Shown: positions 36,333 through 44,708 of the stretch, piece after piece | Layout: the number at the start of each line of letters is the position of its first letter | Position numbering within the stretch: the first letter of the stretch is position 1 | Source: Calditrichota bacterium | Lineage (GTDB): Bacteria > Zhuqueibacterota > Zhuqueibacteria > Zhuqueibacterales > Geothermadaptataceae | DNA length: 64,000 nucleotides | Assembly: GCA_008501765.1 (NCBI GenBank) | Contig: QQUE01000018.1 | Coordinates: forward strand, 159,062 to 223,061 | Direction of reading: 5' to 3' | Program-made: the position numbers and the translations under genes | Notes under the pieces: generated by a model | The model's input: the letters and a program-made list of their open reading frames with translations, nothing else | Database searches by the model: none | What the model was told of the DNA's origin: nothing

Positions 36333-36992
36333 TTATTTTAAATCCAATGAAATATTTTCTTTAATAAACAGTCGTAATTTTTCTATAGAATGAAAAGTTT
36401 GATTTAAATTTGACTTAGCATTTTCTAATTCTTTTAAAAGAGGCGTTATGTCTATTTCATCAATTTCTGGATAAGGTATGGACGAGATTGGACTGGGGCC
36501 ATACTCTACTCCTGAATTATATTTTAATGGTAATTTTGATGTTCTTAATTTTACAAGTTCATTTTGAATTTCACGGAGAGTCTCCCATTCTTCTTCCATA
36601 GTACTGTAGAGTAAATAATGGATATTTTTTCCATATATTTTAAACTCTGGATCACAATGAGATAAAGCCCTTTCAAAATTTCCAAGAGATATTTTTATTA
36701 ATGAACCAGCTTTACCTAATTTTGATCTATAATGGGAATTGAGATGAAAGCGATTTCCTTGTTTTGCTCCATAAGATATAAATTCAGATAGAACTTCCAC
36801 AAATTTTTCTAAATTATTATAAAATTCATCTGAACAAACATAGAGATTATAAAAATCTTTTTTTGATGTATGCCTTTTAGAATTAGAGATTAATCTTTTT
36901 CCACCATCTTTAAGCAAATCTTGTATTAGAGGCTTAATGACATCAATAATTAATTTTAAACTTAATAATGGAAATTCCAATTGATACTCCAA
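36333..36992 (-). CDS. cassette protein of unknown function (first gene of a two-gene cassette)
   Basis: 219 residues. A TAG stop lies immediately upstream in frame, so translation must begin at the TTG at 36992 or later. The whole protein is predicted helical, with charged amphipathic segments (LIIDVIKPLIQDLLKDGGKRL near the N-terminus and ENAKSNLNQTFHSIEKLRLF near the end), possibly a coiled coil. The TTG lies only ~20 bases after the core of the preceding attC-like site (37014-37020), as is usual for integron cassettes. No family recognised. Confidence 0.55.
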   Translation of the reverse strand: MEYQLEFPLLSLKLIIDVIKPLIQDLLKDGGKRLISNSKRHTSKKDFYNLYVCSDEFYNNLEKFVEVLSEFISYGAKQGNRFHLNSHYRSKLGKAGSLIKISLGNFERALSHCDPEFKIYGKNIHYLLYSTMEEEWETLREIQNELVKLRTSKLPLKYNSGVEYGPSPISSIPYPEIDEIDITPLLKELENAKSNLNQTFHSIEKLRLFIKENISLDLK

Positions 36993-37013
36993 CTATATAT
37001 TTGAATTTATACG

Positions 37014-37142
37014 GCATAACGCTGAGCTGTGGGGCGGCAAACCAGCGAACGTCAAGCTTTAAATTTTGAATTACTTAGCACGGAAATAAAATTCTGAATT
37101 GCCGAAGACTGTTTGCCGTCCCACACCAGCGAAATGTTAGAA
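37014..37142 (-). other. attC-like recombination site, end of FRG cassette
   Basis: 129 bp. On the minus strand: core TTCTAAC, arm CGCTGGTGTGGGACGGCAAAC, a variable middle, arm GTTTGCCGCCCCACAGCTCAGCG, core GTTATGC. The arms pair over 21 bases with a 2-base bulge and two mismatches. This is the clearest site of the set. Confidence 0.78.
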
Positions 37143-37183
37143 ACCAACCTGAAACTGGGAAAAACCTGAACAAAGACCCTTTA

Positions 37184-38698
37184 TCAGGGTAGTCCGAGTG
37201 TTGTTGTTCGTGCAAGATTATAGAGTCGTGTTTTGCCGGATTTTTCATCTCGTAGAACTGCTTGGGTTGGGGCAAATTGCGTACAGAATACGGATTTTAA
37301 TGTATCGAATATCAAAGTCCTTCTTGGATTGTATGCTATTTGAAGTATATGTCGAATACTTTTTATCTGTGACCGCCACTGATCTGTCAGAAAAGAAAAG
37401 AAGTCATCACGTACGGCTTGCCGCAGTAATTCTTTGCTTACATACCCTCTTGTATAGCTGCTATCCTCGATTCCTACCTCGATTTCTATTAATTTACCAA
37501 AGCATTTCTCTGCAAGTTCCTGAGCTATTTGTGGTTGGTAACGGGCGGCAGGTTTCTGATCAACTAGGATACCATATTCTACAATGGTTGCCAAACCCTC
37601 AGCAATTTCATTTATATTATAGGGCCAACGCCGCAAACCATCCCATAGCAGCTCCATAGCTCGTATAATTTGATGAGAATCCGATGGGATTCCATGCAAA
37701 ATCCACTTAACTGGCCCATGACGAAGTTTTGGAGTTTTTATAATTAGTTCAACGATTTGATCCCGAATATTCTGGATTTTTTCCAGATGACTTCCATCAG
37801 GATACAAAATCTCAACACTAGGGGCACTTGAAATAGGTTGCCACTCTTCTCTAGCTGGAGTTAACCACTCGGTCAAACGGGATGAGTCCCAAGATTCGTG
37901 TATCGGCAGTCCTATAGGGCCGAAACACTCCGCTTCAATTCCGTCGGGAACTGGATCCTGATGATAAGTTGCTAGGTTATGGGATCGAGCAATTTCATTT
38001 ATTGCTCTGGTTCCTTCAGCCATTTTCTCCAGCATAAAAAATTGATCTAAAAGAATTTCAAGATCGCTCTTTTGTGTTGGGTATATGTCGTGCACTGGCA
38101 TGAGTTGTGAAAGAACATTTGGGTCTCTTTCGGTAGGGAAAACGATACGGTCAAATCCGAAGGTATGTTGTTCAAATCCAGTATCATAGGGATATTCTAA
38201 AAAAACACCGTGTTGTGATTGGATACGCCACAATTCAGGTATGTTTAAAATAATAGCCCTCGGTTCAGGCATATTTGGGCGCACAATTTTCACAGATTCA
38301 TAGACATCAATAAGCTCTTCATAGTTAAGACAAATAATACAACTTTCGTCGTCCCCATCTTCAGGTGATGGTGGGTTGTGAGCTGCAAAAAACGCTGCTA
38401 CCCTAGGCTCAGTTGAAAAGTCGACAAGCATCGTAGCCATGCCATAGTGTTGAGCAACTGCCAATACAGCATTTTTATCTGACCTGAGCTTTGCCAATGC
38501 TTGTATATCATGCATCCAATCATATAGGGAATTTATACGCTCAATAGCCATTTTCTGTTCGCTGGGTGTTTTTCTCACATAACTGCTGAGCAAAGGCCAA
38601 TTTCGAGTTTGCCCCCGAAACCAATTTGCTTTACCCGTCACTTTCAGCTCTTCAGCCAACTTTAGTGCAGTCCCAATATTAGCTGTTCTATGCCACAT
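37184..38698 (-). CDS. FRG-domain protein
   Basis: 504 residues; the ATG follows a perfect AGGAGG site. The N-terminal ~110 residues hold FRG-domain motifs: WFRGQTRNWPLLSS (the Phe-Arg-Gly that names the family) and AVAQHYGMATMLVDFSTEPRVAAFFAAHN, where His-Tyr-Gly and Asp are conserved. FRG proteins are common on mobile elements and near defence genes; the biochemical activity is not settled. The remaining ~380 residues include helical and mixed segments with no domain I recognise (for example GPVKWILHGIPSDSHQIIRA). It sits alone between two attC-like sites, as a one-gene cassette would. Defence role inferred from context. Confidence 0.82.
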   Translation of the reverse strand: MWHRTANIGTALKLAEELKVTGKANWFRGQTRNWPLLSSYVRKTPSEQKMAIERINSLYDWMHDIQALAKLRSDKNAVLAVAQHYGMATMLVDFSTEPRVAAFFAAHNPPSPEDGDDESCIICLNYEELIDVYESVKIVRPNMPEPRAIILNIPELWRIQSQHGVFLEYPYDTGFEQHTFGFDRIVFPTERDPNVLSQLMPVHDIYPTQKSDLEILLDQFFMLEKMAEGTRAINEIARSHNLATYHQDPVPDGIEAECFGPIGLPIHESWDSSRLTEWLTPAREEWQPISSAPSVEILYPDGSHLEKIQNIRDQIVELIIKTPKLRHGPVKWILHGIPSDSHQIIRAMELLWDGLRRWPYNINEIAEGLATIVEYGILVDQKPAARYQPQIAQELAEKCFGKLIEIEVGIEDSSYTRGYVSKELLRQAVRDDFFSFLTDQWRSQIKSIRHILQIAYNPRRTLIFDTLKSVFCTQFAPTQAVLRDEKSGKTRLYNLARTTTLGLP

Positions 38699-38742
38699 GA
38701 ATTGCCTCCTATCCCCATGGTCTTATGATATTTATCTTTAAG

Positions 38743-38872
38743 TTCTAACGCTATGCTGTGGTGAGAACGGTTGATTGCCACGAAAAGTCAACAAAGCCGC
38801 TGAACTTTGCACCGTAACAAAACCCGGAAACTTGCTTGAGCGGAGCGAATCACCTCCAGCAAAAGGTTAGAT
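38743..38872 (-). other. attC-like recombination site, end of nuclease-RAMA cassette
   Basis: 130 bp. On the minus strand the left core ATCTAAC contains the TAA stop of the upstream nuclease gene, the arms TGCTGGAGGTGA and TCACCACAGCA pair with an extra-helical base, and the right core is AGCGTTAGAAC. Overlap of the stop codon with the core is typical of gene cassettes. Confidence 0.75.
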
Positions 38873-39859
38873 TTTTTTTCTCCATATATCTGCCAAGACC
38901 CACCTTGAGCTTGTGGGTAATTTCAACTCCCAATCTAACCACCCGTTTCTGCTGGTTCTGCTGACAGCCACTGACGCAGCAGAAAAAGATTTATACTGAC
39001 CAAAGGATTCTACCTGTAAAAAACCATTTTTAATTGTTCCATGATAGGTTTGTCCTTTATAGCTAAATCTACATAATGTTTCATTAGGTGGAAATTTACT
39101 AATTTGCGAAGGAATAGTAACCTTTTCTTGCATGTTTGTTTTTATTTTTTTTTGTTTGGATTTTATAGGATCTGTATTGCGGCTCTGTTTTATATCAATC
39201 TCTATAGTATCTATGAAATTGATAATGTCAGATTCATTTGCTCGTATTCCACATAGTTTTTCAACAGTATCATTTATTATTTCAATCAGAAACTCGTCTT
39301 TTTCACTAATTATTTTATTCCATGCTTTCGGTATATTTTCTTTTATTATTTTATTTTTAAGTCTGCCCTTGTATAACTTTTCAGCCTGAGTTAGTGAATG
39401 AGATGTTTTTATATTATCATATTCGAGAAAGTCTATAAATTTATTTGCTGCGCTACTTGAGTCTTGTTCTATAATATCTATTGAATAAAATCTTCTTTGT
39501 TCCCAGTTACCTTCATTTAAAGGTAAGTAAAACCACCAAGTTATTCCATTTGTCAGAATGGCTAATTTAACACCCTCTTTGAATGAATAGTTTAATAACT
39601 GCTCTTGATGTTTTTCGAGTTGCTCTGAAACTTTTTTTGCTTCTATAAATACTTTATTTTGCTCAAATATTCTTAATGAATAGTCTACTCTTAAACTAGT
39701 AACTCCATGTTCAGGCATCACTTGCTCAACATCAAATATATTCCAACCTAGCAAGGAAAGAAGGCGTAAAATTAATGCTTGTTTTGTTTTTGCTTCATCA
39801 AATTCATATATCTTTTCGTTTGATTTTACATCTTCTATAAACTTTTTAAGTTGATCCAT
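38867..39859 (-). CDS. PD-(D/E)XK nuclease (HsdR_N-like) fused to a RAMA-like domain
   Basis: 330 residues. The N-terminal domain (~1-150) resembles the type I restriction HsdR N-terminal nuclease: Asp59 in LRVDYSL, then Glu73-Ala-Lys75 in VFIEAKK, the D-x13-ExK active site, followed by KLAILTNGITWWFY. The C-terminal ~75 residues (CRFSYKGQTYHGTIKNG, GQYKSFSAASVAVSRTSRNGWLDWELK) resemble RAMA (restriction adenine methylase-associated) / DUF4357 domains. A middle helical segment links them. No motor ATPase or methylase is present, so it is not a complete restriction system; it may be a stand-alone, perhaps modification-sensing, nuclease. The start codon lies about 20 bases after an attC half-site. 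Confidence 0.8.
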   Translation of the reverse strand: MDQLKKFIEDVKSNEKIYEFDEAKTKQALILRLLSLLGWNIFDVEQVMPEHGVTSLRVDYSLRIFEQNKVFIEAKKVSEQLEKHQEQLLNYSFKEGVKLAILTNGITWWFYLPLNEGNWEQRRFYSIDIIEQDSSSAANKFIDFLEYDNIKTSHSLTQAEKLYKGRLKNKIIKENIPKAWNKIISEKDEFLIEIINDTVEKLCGIRANESDIINFIDTIEIDIKQSRNTDPIKSKQKKIKTNMQEKVTIPSQISKFPPNETLCRFSYKGQTYHGTIKNGFLQVESFGQYKSFSAASVAVSRTSRNGWLDWELKLPTSSRWVLADIWRKKI

Positions 39860-39878
39860 AGTATTTATTCTTTTTTTA

Positions 39879-39919
39879 ATCTAACGTCGCCGGATGAGCC
39901 GCGAGACTCGCAGGTGCGG
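39879..39919 (-). other. attC half-site at the upstream border of the cassette array
   Basis: On the minus strand it reads CCGCACCTGCGAG to ATCCGGCGACGTTAGAT, ending in a perfect GTTRRRY core. It is identical over 38 bp to 35202-35239, but the pairing left arm is absent, so the array seems to have been cut here. Confidence 0.6.
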
Positions 39920-40133
39920 TGAAGTGATCAACTTTATCCGAGAATTCAGATAGAAAAATATCCATCGTATTGTAAATATAGTTTGCAAAATTATCTACCT
40001 GCTGCGATATTCAAAAACTTTGATGGTGGAAAATTAACCCTAAATATTGCATCTACTAATCAATAAAACCAATATCTGAGAAAATGCAAGAGAAATCTAA
40101 CGAAAACTGGTTGGTTATCATGGAGTGCATAAT

Positions 40134-41606
40134 ATGAAAATCAAGTCTTCTTCTTCCCAAATTTTACTATTGATTCTTTTCACTATTTTTCTTCTGAGCT
40201 CCGTAGCCATGCATGCCGGAGAAAAAGCCATTCTTCAGCTGGAATCGAAGCGCGAGTTGTTTGTGGATTCTTATTTAATCAATAAGTTAAACGGTGGAGC
40301 GAAATTAAATCTCCACAGCCCGCGTGACGAAGGCCCGGTAATTCAATTTGACCGCGAATGGGAAGGGGCATTTTGTGGTTATGTTACAATCATCAACGAT
40401 GGCGAGCAGTTCAAAGCTTTTTATCGCGGAATTCCCACAGCAGGCCGCGACGGTCGTTCGGGTGAAGTGACGTGTTATGCTGAGTCGGTGGATGGCATCC
40501 ACTGGACGAAGCCGAATCTCGGTTTGTTTGAGTTTGCCGGCGCAAAAGAAAATAATATCATTTTGGCCGACGCTGCGCCGGTAACCCATAATTTCAGCCC
40601 CTTTCTCGATACGCGGCCTGGCGTCGAACTGGACAAACGGTACAAAGCATTGGGCGGAACAAAGGAGAGTGGGCTCATTGCCTACACCTCGCCGGATGGC
40701 GTTCACTGGAAAAAAATGCTGGAAAAAGCTGTATTTACACAAGGCGCATTTGATTCGCAAAACGTTGCTTTCTGGTCGGCTGCGGAAAATTGTTATGTTT
40801 TGTATTTTCGTACCTGGTCTGGCGGCGATTTCCAAAACTACCGCACGGTCAGCCGTACCACTTCAACGGATTTCCTCACCTGGAGTACACCGCAGCCGAT
40901 GCAATTCGGCGATACACCGATGGAGCATTTGTACACCAACCAAACGCACGCCTATTTTCGTGCGCCGCATATTTACGTTGCCATCGCTGCCCGATTTATG
41001 CCGCGGCGGCAGGTTTTAACGGCGGCGCAGGCCAAAGCGCTGGACGTCAATCCAAAATATTTTAAAGATTGCTCGGATGCCATTTTTATGACTTCCCGTA
41101 GTGGCCCCAACTACGACCGCACATTTATGGAAGCCTTTATTCGTCCGGGAATTGGCCTGAGCAATTGGGTTTCGCGCACCAATTACCCGGCGCTCAATGT
41201 GGTGCAGACGGGTCCGGAGGAAATGTCGGTTTACGTCAATCAGGATTATGCTCAGCCCACCGCGCATTTACGCCGTTATTCCATGCGTCTGGATGGATTT
41301 GCCTCGCTCAACGCACCCTACTCTGGCGGTGAAATGATCACGCAGCCATTCACTTTCAAAGGAGGTTCGCTGTTTCTCAATTTTGCCACTTCGGCGGCGG
41401 GCGGCATTCGTATTGAAATTTTGGATGCCGCAGGCGAACCAATTTCCGGCTTTGAACTTGCGAAGTCGCAGGAAATTATCGGCAATGAGATCGAGCGCGC
41501 GGTTTACTGGAATGCCAGTTCGGATCTTTCTGATTTGGCGGGCAAAGTGATTCGCTTGCGATTTGTTCTCAAAGATGCGGATGTTTTTTCGCTGCAGTTT
41601 AAATAA
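40134..41606 (+). CDS. secreted five-bladed-propeller protein (glycosyl-hydrolase GH32/GH43-like fold)
   Basis: The ORF opens at a GTG at 40125; the ATG at 40134 (MKIKSSS) has a GGAG site at better spacing and starts the signal peptide (about residues 5-29), giving 490 residues. The mature part reads ESKRELFVDSYLI, then repeated blade motifs: YAESVDGIHWTKPN, YTSPDGVHWKK, RTTSTDFLTWSTP, NYDRTFMEAFIRPG. This pattern is shared with the GH32/43/62/68 propeller hydrolases and with many secreted proteins of planctomycetes and relatives. The last ~110 residues form a beta-sandwich (GGIRIEILDAAGEPISGF). Catalytic acids were not assigned, so activity on a carbohydrate is plausible only. No T9SS domain. 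Confidence 0.7.
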   Translation: MKIKSSSSQILLLILFTIFLLSSVAMHAGEKAILQLESKRELFVDSYLINKLNGGAKLNLHSPRDEGPVIQFDREWEGAFCGYVTIINDGEQFKAFYRGIPTAGRDGRSGEVTCYAESVDGIHWTKPNLGLFEFAGAKENNIILADAAPVTHNFSPFLDTRPGVELDKRYKALGGTKESGLIAYTSPDGVHWKKMLEKAVFTQGAFDSQNVAFWSAAENCYVLYFRTWSGGDFQNYRTVSRTTSTDFLTWSTPQPMQFGDTPMEHLYTNQTHAYFRAPHIYVAIAARFMPRRQVLTAAQAKALDVNPKYFKDCSDAIFMTSRSGPNYDRTFMEAFIRPGIGLSNWVSRTNYPALNVVQTGPEEMSVYVNQDYAQPTAHLRRYSMRLDGFASLNAPYSGGEMITQPFTFKGGSLFLNFATSAAGGIRIEILDAAGEPISGFELAKSQEIIGNEIERAVYWNASSDLSDLAGKVIRLRFVLKDADVFSLQFK

Positions 41607-41628
41607 AATATGTGTTTCAACCAGGATC

Positions 41629-41722
41629 ATTCTCACGCAGAGACGCAGAGAACGCAGATTTTTGTTATTAATTTTACCACATCTTTTCTCGACGAGCTCT
41701 GCGACTTTGCGTGAATTGTTTA
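41629..41722. repeat. dispersed palindromic repeat, copy 2
   Basis: Left arm TTCTCACGCAGAGACGCAGAG, right arm GAGCTCTGCGACTTTGCGTGAA, between convergent genes. Flanks resemble those of copy 1 (AACCAGGATCATTCTCACG). Confidence 0.65.
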
Positions 41723-41813
41723 AAAAAAAATGGAATTTATCCTGAACTTAGAATTCAAATCCAAAACTATTATGAATTAAGATTGGTTCTCAACTTTTAT
41801 TGAATACTGCAGA

Positions 41814-42572
41814 TTAAGTCCGTAAATAGGAAGCGCCATTGACATCGAGAATCGCGCCGGTGCTGAATTCGGCGCCTTTTGAGGCGAGGAAAGCGATGGA
41901 ATAAGCGACTTCTTCGGGTTTGGCGACGCGTTTGAGCGGGCATTCGCGTTCGATGGCTTCTTTTTCGGTTTTACTCAAAGTTTGCACCCCCATGTCGGTG
42001 GCGACAAAACCGGGTGCCACGGTGCCGATAAAAATATTGTAAGGCGCCAATTGTTTTGCCAGCGATTGGCTCAGCGCATTCATACCGGCTTTGCTGGCGC
42101 CGTAAGCCGGTTTCGTCGGCTCACCGCGAAACGCACCACGCGAAGAGACAAAAACCATGCGGCCGTGCTTTTGTTGCATCATTTGTTTGGCGGCAAAAAA
42201 GGCCACATTCGCGGCGCCGATTAAATTCGTATCGATAACTTTGCGCCAGGCGGCCTGCCATTCTTCAAACTCAACTTTTTCGATCGCATGATTCACCGAA
42301 CAGCCGGCATTATTCACCACAACATCGAGTTTGCCGTAGCGCTCGACTGTCGCTTCAATCATCGAATTAAGTGCCTCGGGCTCACAGACGTCGGCACGAA
42401 AAATGGAGTGCCCTTTTCCTGGCAATGCGGCTAAAGTCTCGTTGGCTGCAGCTTCGTTGTTCCGGTAGTTTATTACGACGGTGGCATTTCTGTTCGCAAA
42501 TTCGATAGCCGTGGCTTTGCCAATTCCGCGCGAAGCGCCGGTAATGAGAACAACTTGATTGGTGAAATCCAT
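41814..42572 (-). CDS. short-chain dehydrogenase/reductase, FabG-like 3-oxoacyl-ACP reductase
   Basis: 252 residues with classical SDR features: cofactor loop TGASRGIG (11-18), NNAG (87-90), Asn115, the catalytic triad Ser143/144, Tyr157 in YGASKAG and Lys161, and PGFVATDM after the active site. Arg37 in NYRNN after the second strand favours NADPH. Enzymes of this type reduce 3-oxoacyl-ACP to 3-hydroxyacyl-ACP, though many act on other ketones. AAGGAAA precedes the ATG. A MITE-like element ends only ~16 bases upstream, so the gene's promoter must lie inside or beyond it. It could serve the lipid locus 8-15 kb away; this is not shown by the sequence. Confidence 0.88.
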   Translation of the reverse strand: MDFTNQVVLITGASRGIGKATAIEFANRNATVVINYRNNEAAANETLAALPGKGHSIFRADVCEPEALNSMIEATVERYGKLDVVVNNAGCSVNHAIEKVEFEEWQAAWRKVIDTNLIGAANVAFFAAKQMMQQKHGRMVFVSSRGAFRGEPTKPAYGASKAGMNALSQSLAKQLAPYNIFIGTVAPGFVATDMGVQTLSKTEKEAIERECPLKRVAKPEEVAYSIAFLASKGAEFSTGAILDVNGASYLRT

Positions 42573-42588
42573 AATTTTCCTTTTTTAA

Positions 42589-42748
42589 CATGAGTTCGAT
42601 ATAAGAAGAATTGGGACAAAACGAATTAATTATAGGATCTAGTCCGAAGGCGTCCCGCCGAGGATAACGCACGAAACGCTCGGCGAGACGCCTTCGCTCT
42701 ATTAGAAATATGTTTGGTAAAGAATGTTACAGCTTACATGGAACTCAG
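42589..42748. mobile_element. MITE-like element, copy A
   Basis: About 160 bp, inverted relative to copy B at 48765-48926. Ends read CATGAGTTCGATATAA and TTACATGGAACTCAGG. The middle is an 18-bp stem CGAAGGCGTCCCGCCGAG / CTCGGCGAGACGCCTTCG at 42645-42696. It holds no ORF and occupies most of the 5' leader of the SDR gene. Confidence 0.82.
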
Positions 42749-42982
42749 GTTTTTATAGTATTGATTTTAAAAGTGAAACTGCATGCTGAATTGGTTTGAA
42801 ATTTCTGATTGTGCAAATATAATCAGATAATTAATGGAGTGCAACCGGGTTCTGACCGCTCCGGAGCGTGGGATGAAAAATGCTGTTGATGGTACTCTGA
42901 AAGAGTTAAGAATTTTCGCTCTGTTTAAGAAACGGTATGAAGTATCCAACATCTTGGCATCAAGTTTTATGCAGGAAACAAC

Positions 42983-43070
42983 CTCTCACAAAGCCACAGA
43001 GTCCACAGAGTTATATATTGAAAATCTTTAGGTCATTCTCAGCGGCTGCGCGAGAGAATTATATCAGGCT
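42983..43070. repeat. dispersed palindromic repeat, copy 3
   Basis: CTCTCACAAAGCCACAGAGTCCACAGAG at the left and GAGAATTATATCAGGCT at the right. The right end matches the GAATTATTCAGGCT end of copy 4. With MITE copy A it fills most of the non-coding interval 42573-43231; the remainder shows nothing recognisable. Confidence 0.55.
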
Positions 43071-43231
43071 ATAAATCAACTTGTTGTTTAAACAGAGCTA
43101 ATATTTTTTATGCCGGGTAAATAAAATTTGTTTCTGATCTCTATTTTTCACAACTTGTTGTATAAGAAAAAGACTTAAAATGAAGCGATTGTGACGATCG
43201 AAATTGAGCATATCTTTTACCGGGAGGCAAA

Positions 43232-43843
43232 ATGAAAACAAGCAGGTTTATCGGAACAGGGCTGTTAATTTTTACGCTGGCGCTCGGCTGTGGCGAAAAA
43301 ATGGAAATTTCACAACCATCAGAAATCGAAGCAGAAAAAGTGCAGGATATCGGTGCACCGTTGGCGAAAATGTTATTGGATTCTTTGGGATTTAAACTGA
43401 AAAGCACACTCGAAAATGAGGGGCCGATTGCGGCGATTAATGTGTGTAAATTAGAAGCGCTGGATATCACCGATCGTATTTCGGCAAACTCGGAAAATTC
43501 GGTTGCAATTAAAAGAACAACATTCAAGTTTAGAAATCCGGACAATGCGCCCAATGGTTTTGAAAAAAAAGCGCTCGAACATTTTCAGGCTGCCGCGATT
43601 GAGGGGGGCGAGCTGCCAGCTTTTCATATTCAAAAAGTTACGAAAGGTGGCGAGACATTTTTTTATTTTTACAAACCAATGAAAGCAAAAAATCTCTGCC
43701 TCGTTTGTCACGGGGATCCGGCAAATTTTGACGCAACGTTGAAAGCAAGCCTGCAGGAGAATTACCCGGCAGATTTGGCCACGGGCTATAAAGATGGTGA
43801 TTTTCGTGGATTGGTGAGCGTGAAAATAAAGAATGTCGATTAA
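43232..43843 (+). CDS. c-type-heme lipoprotein, Tll0287/DUF3365-like
   Basis: 203 residues, ATG after a strong GGGAGG site. A lipoprotein signal (LLIFTLALGC, Cys20) is followed by a PAS-like sensor fold. CLVCHG near residue 152 is a CxxCH heme-attachment motif, and RTTFKFRNPDNAPN fits the heme-sensor family DUF3365. Such proteins bind one heme c in the periplasm and act as redox or gas sensors, often fused to kinases; here the domain stands alone. The PPTase gene follows 100 bases downstream on the same strand, but a functional tie is not obvious. Confidence 0.8.
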   Translation: MKTSRFIGTGLLIFTLALGCGEKMEISQPSEIEAEKVQDIGAPLAKMLLDSLGFKLKSTLENEGPIAAINVCKLEALDITDRISANSENSVAIKRTTFKFRNPDNAPNGFEKKALEHFQAAAIEGGELPAFHIQKVTKGGETFFYFYKPMKAKNLCLVCHGDPANFDATLKASLQENYPADLATGYKDGDFRGLVSVKIKNVD

Positions 43844-43943
43844 TCTTGATTAACGTCCTCACGGCGGCGAATAACTTTCGCAAGGCCGGTCTTTTCCGAG
43901 CAGTGGCGTTTACCCAAAAAATAAAATCAGGCGGTGGTTTTTC

Positions 43944-44648
43944 GTGCAAAAACAGTTCGCTTTTATCCAACAAGAAATATCCGATGTCCCATCGCAGAAA
44001 AACTGGCTTTCAGCCCGTGAGCGAGAAACCCTCAACCGGTTCAAAATTGCCAAGCGCCGCCATGATTGGTTGTTGGGGCGTTGGACGGCAAAGCAGGCAG
44101 TCCTGCATTTTCTGGCCTTAAATTTGGCGCATCAAAAGATGGAAACCGTAGAAATAATTGCCGCTGATGACGGCGCCCCGGAAGTGTTTCTGGCCGGGAA
44201 GCCAATGGATTGTACCCTGTCAATTTCACACAGTCACGCTCGGGGATTGTGCGCGATTACGGCCGGAAAAACACCGCTCGGTTGTGATATAGAGAAAATT
44301 GACAAACGCAGTGAGGCGTTTGTCAGGGATTATTTTACTGAAAGCGAACTCGAGTTGGTCCGGCGAACAGAAATGACGGAACAGGCTTTTCTCACCAACC
44401 TGATTTGGTGCGCCAAGGAAAGCGCGCTAAAAGCATTGCGCGAGGGCCTGCGAATTGACACACGACAACTGCAATTTTCCTGTTCCCCCGATAGATTAAG
44501 ACCGGAGCGGGGTACGTTTAAAGTCGTATTTAAACCAGAACAACGGCATTTTTATGGATGCTGGTTGCAGGAAAATAACTTTGTGATTACGTTTGCTGCA
44601 GAAAAAACATGGGGTGAATGGCAGTTAATACGACTCGAGCTTTCATAA
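43944..44648 (+). CDS. Sfp-type 4'-phosphopantetheinyl transferase
   Basis: 234 residues from a GTG at 43944, preceded by a GGCGG sequence. Family motifs: RRHDWLLGRWTAK (38-50), SISHSHARGLCAI (93-105), GCDIEKID (113-120) with Asp115 and Glu117 as Mg ligands, FTESELELV, and WCAKESALKAL (155-165) with Glu159 and Lys163. Sfp-type enzymes move phosphopantetheine from CoA to the Ser of carrier proteins of secondary metabolism. It is the only PPTase visible in the window and the natural candidate to act on the five-carrier synthase, whose acceptor residue is Thr. Its motifs look standard. Confidence 0.92.
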   Translation: MQKQFAFIQQEISDVPSQKNWLSARERETLNRFKIAKRRHDWLLGRWTAKQAVLHFLALNLAHQKMETVEIIAADDGAPEVFLAGKPMDCTLSISHSHARGLCAITAGKTPLGCDIEKIDKRSEAFVRDYFTESELELVRRTEMTEQAFLTNLIWCAKESALKALREGLRIDTRQLQFSCSPDRLRPERGTFKVVFKPEQRHFYGCWLQENNFVITFAAEKTWGEWQLIRLELS

Positions 44649-44650
44649 TA

Positions 44651-44691
44651 ATCCGGCGCCCTGTTTAAAGAAGGGCCGGCGGAATTTCTCT
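44651..44691. terminator. possible hairpin between convergent genes
   Basis: Inverted repeat CCGGCGCCCT / AGGGCCGG with a small bulge, between the PPTase and response-regulator stops. The T run is poor, so the call is weak. Confidence 0.35.
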
Positions 44692-44708
44692 CGAATTGCC
44701 CACTCATT

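Noticed and set aside
33257..39919. Prophage or integrative plasmid explanation for the accessory block
   Set aside because: No integrase, phage structural or replication gene is present; gene-attC alternation explains the layout better.
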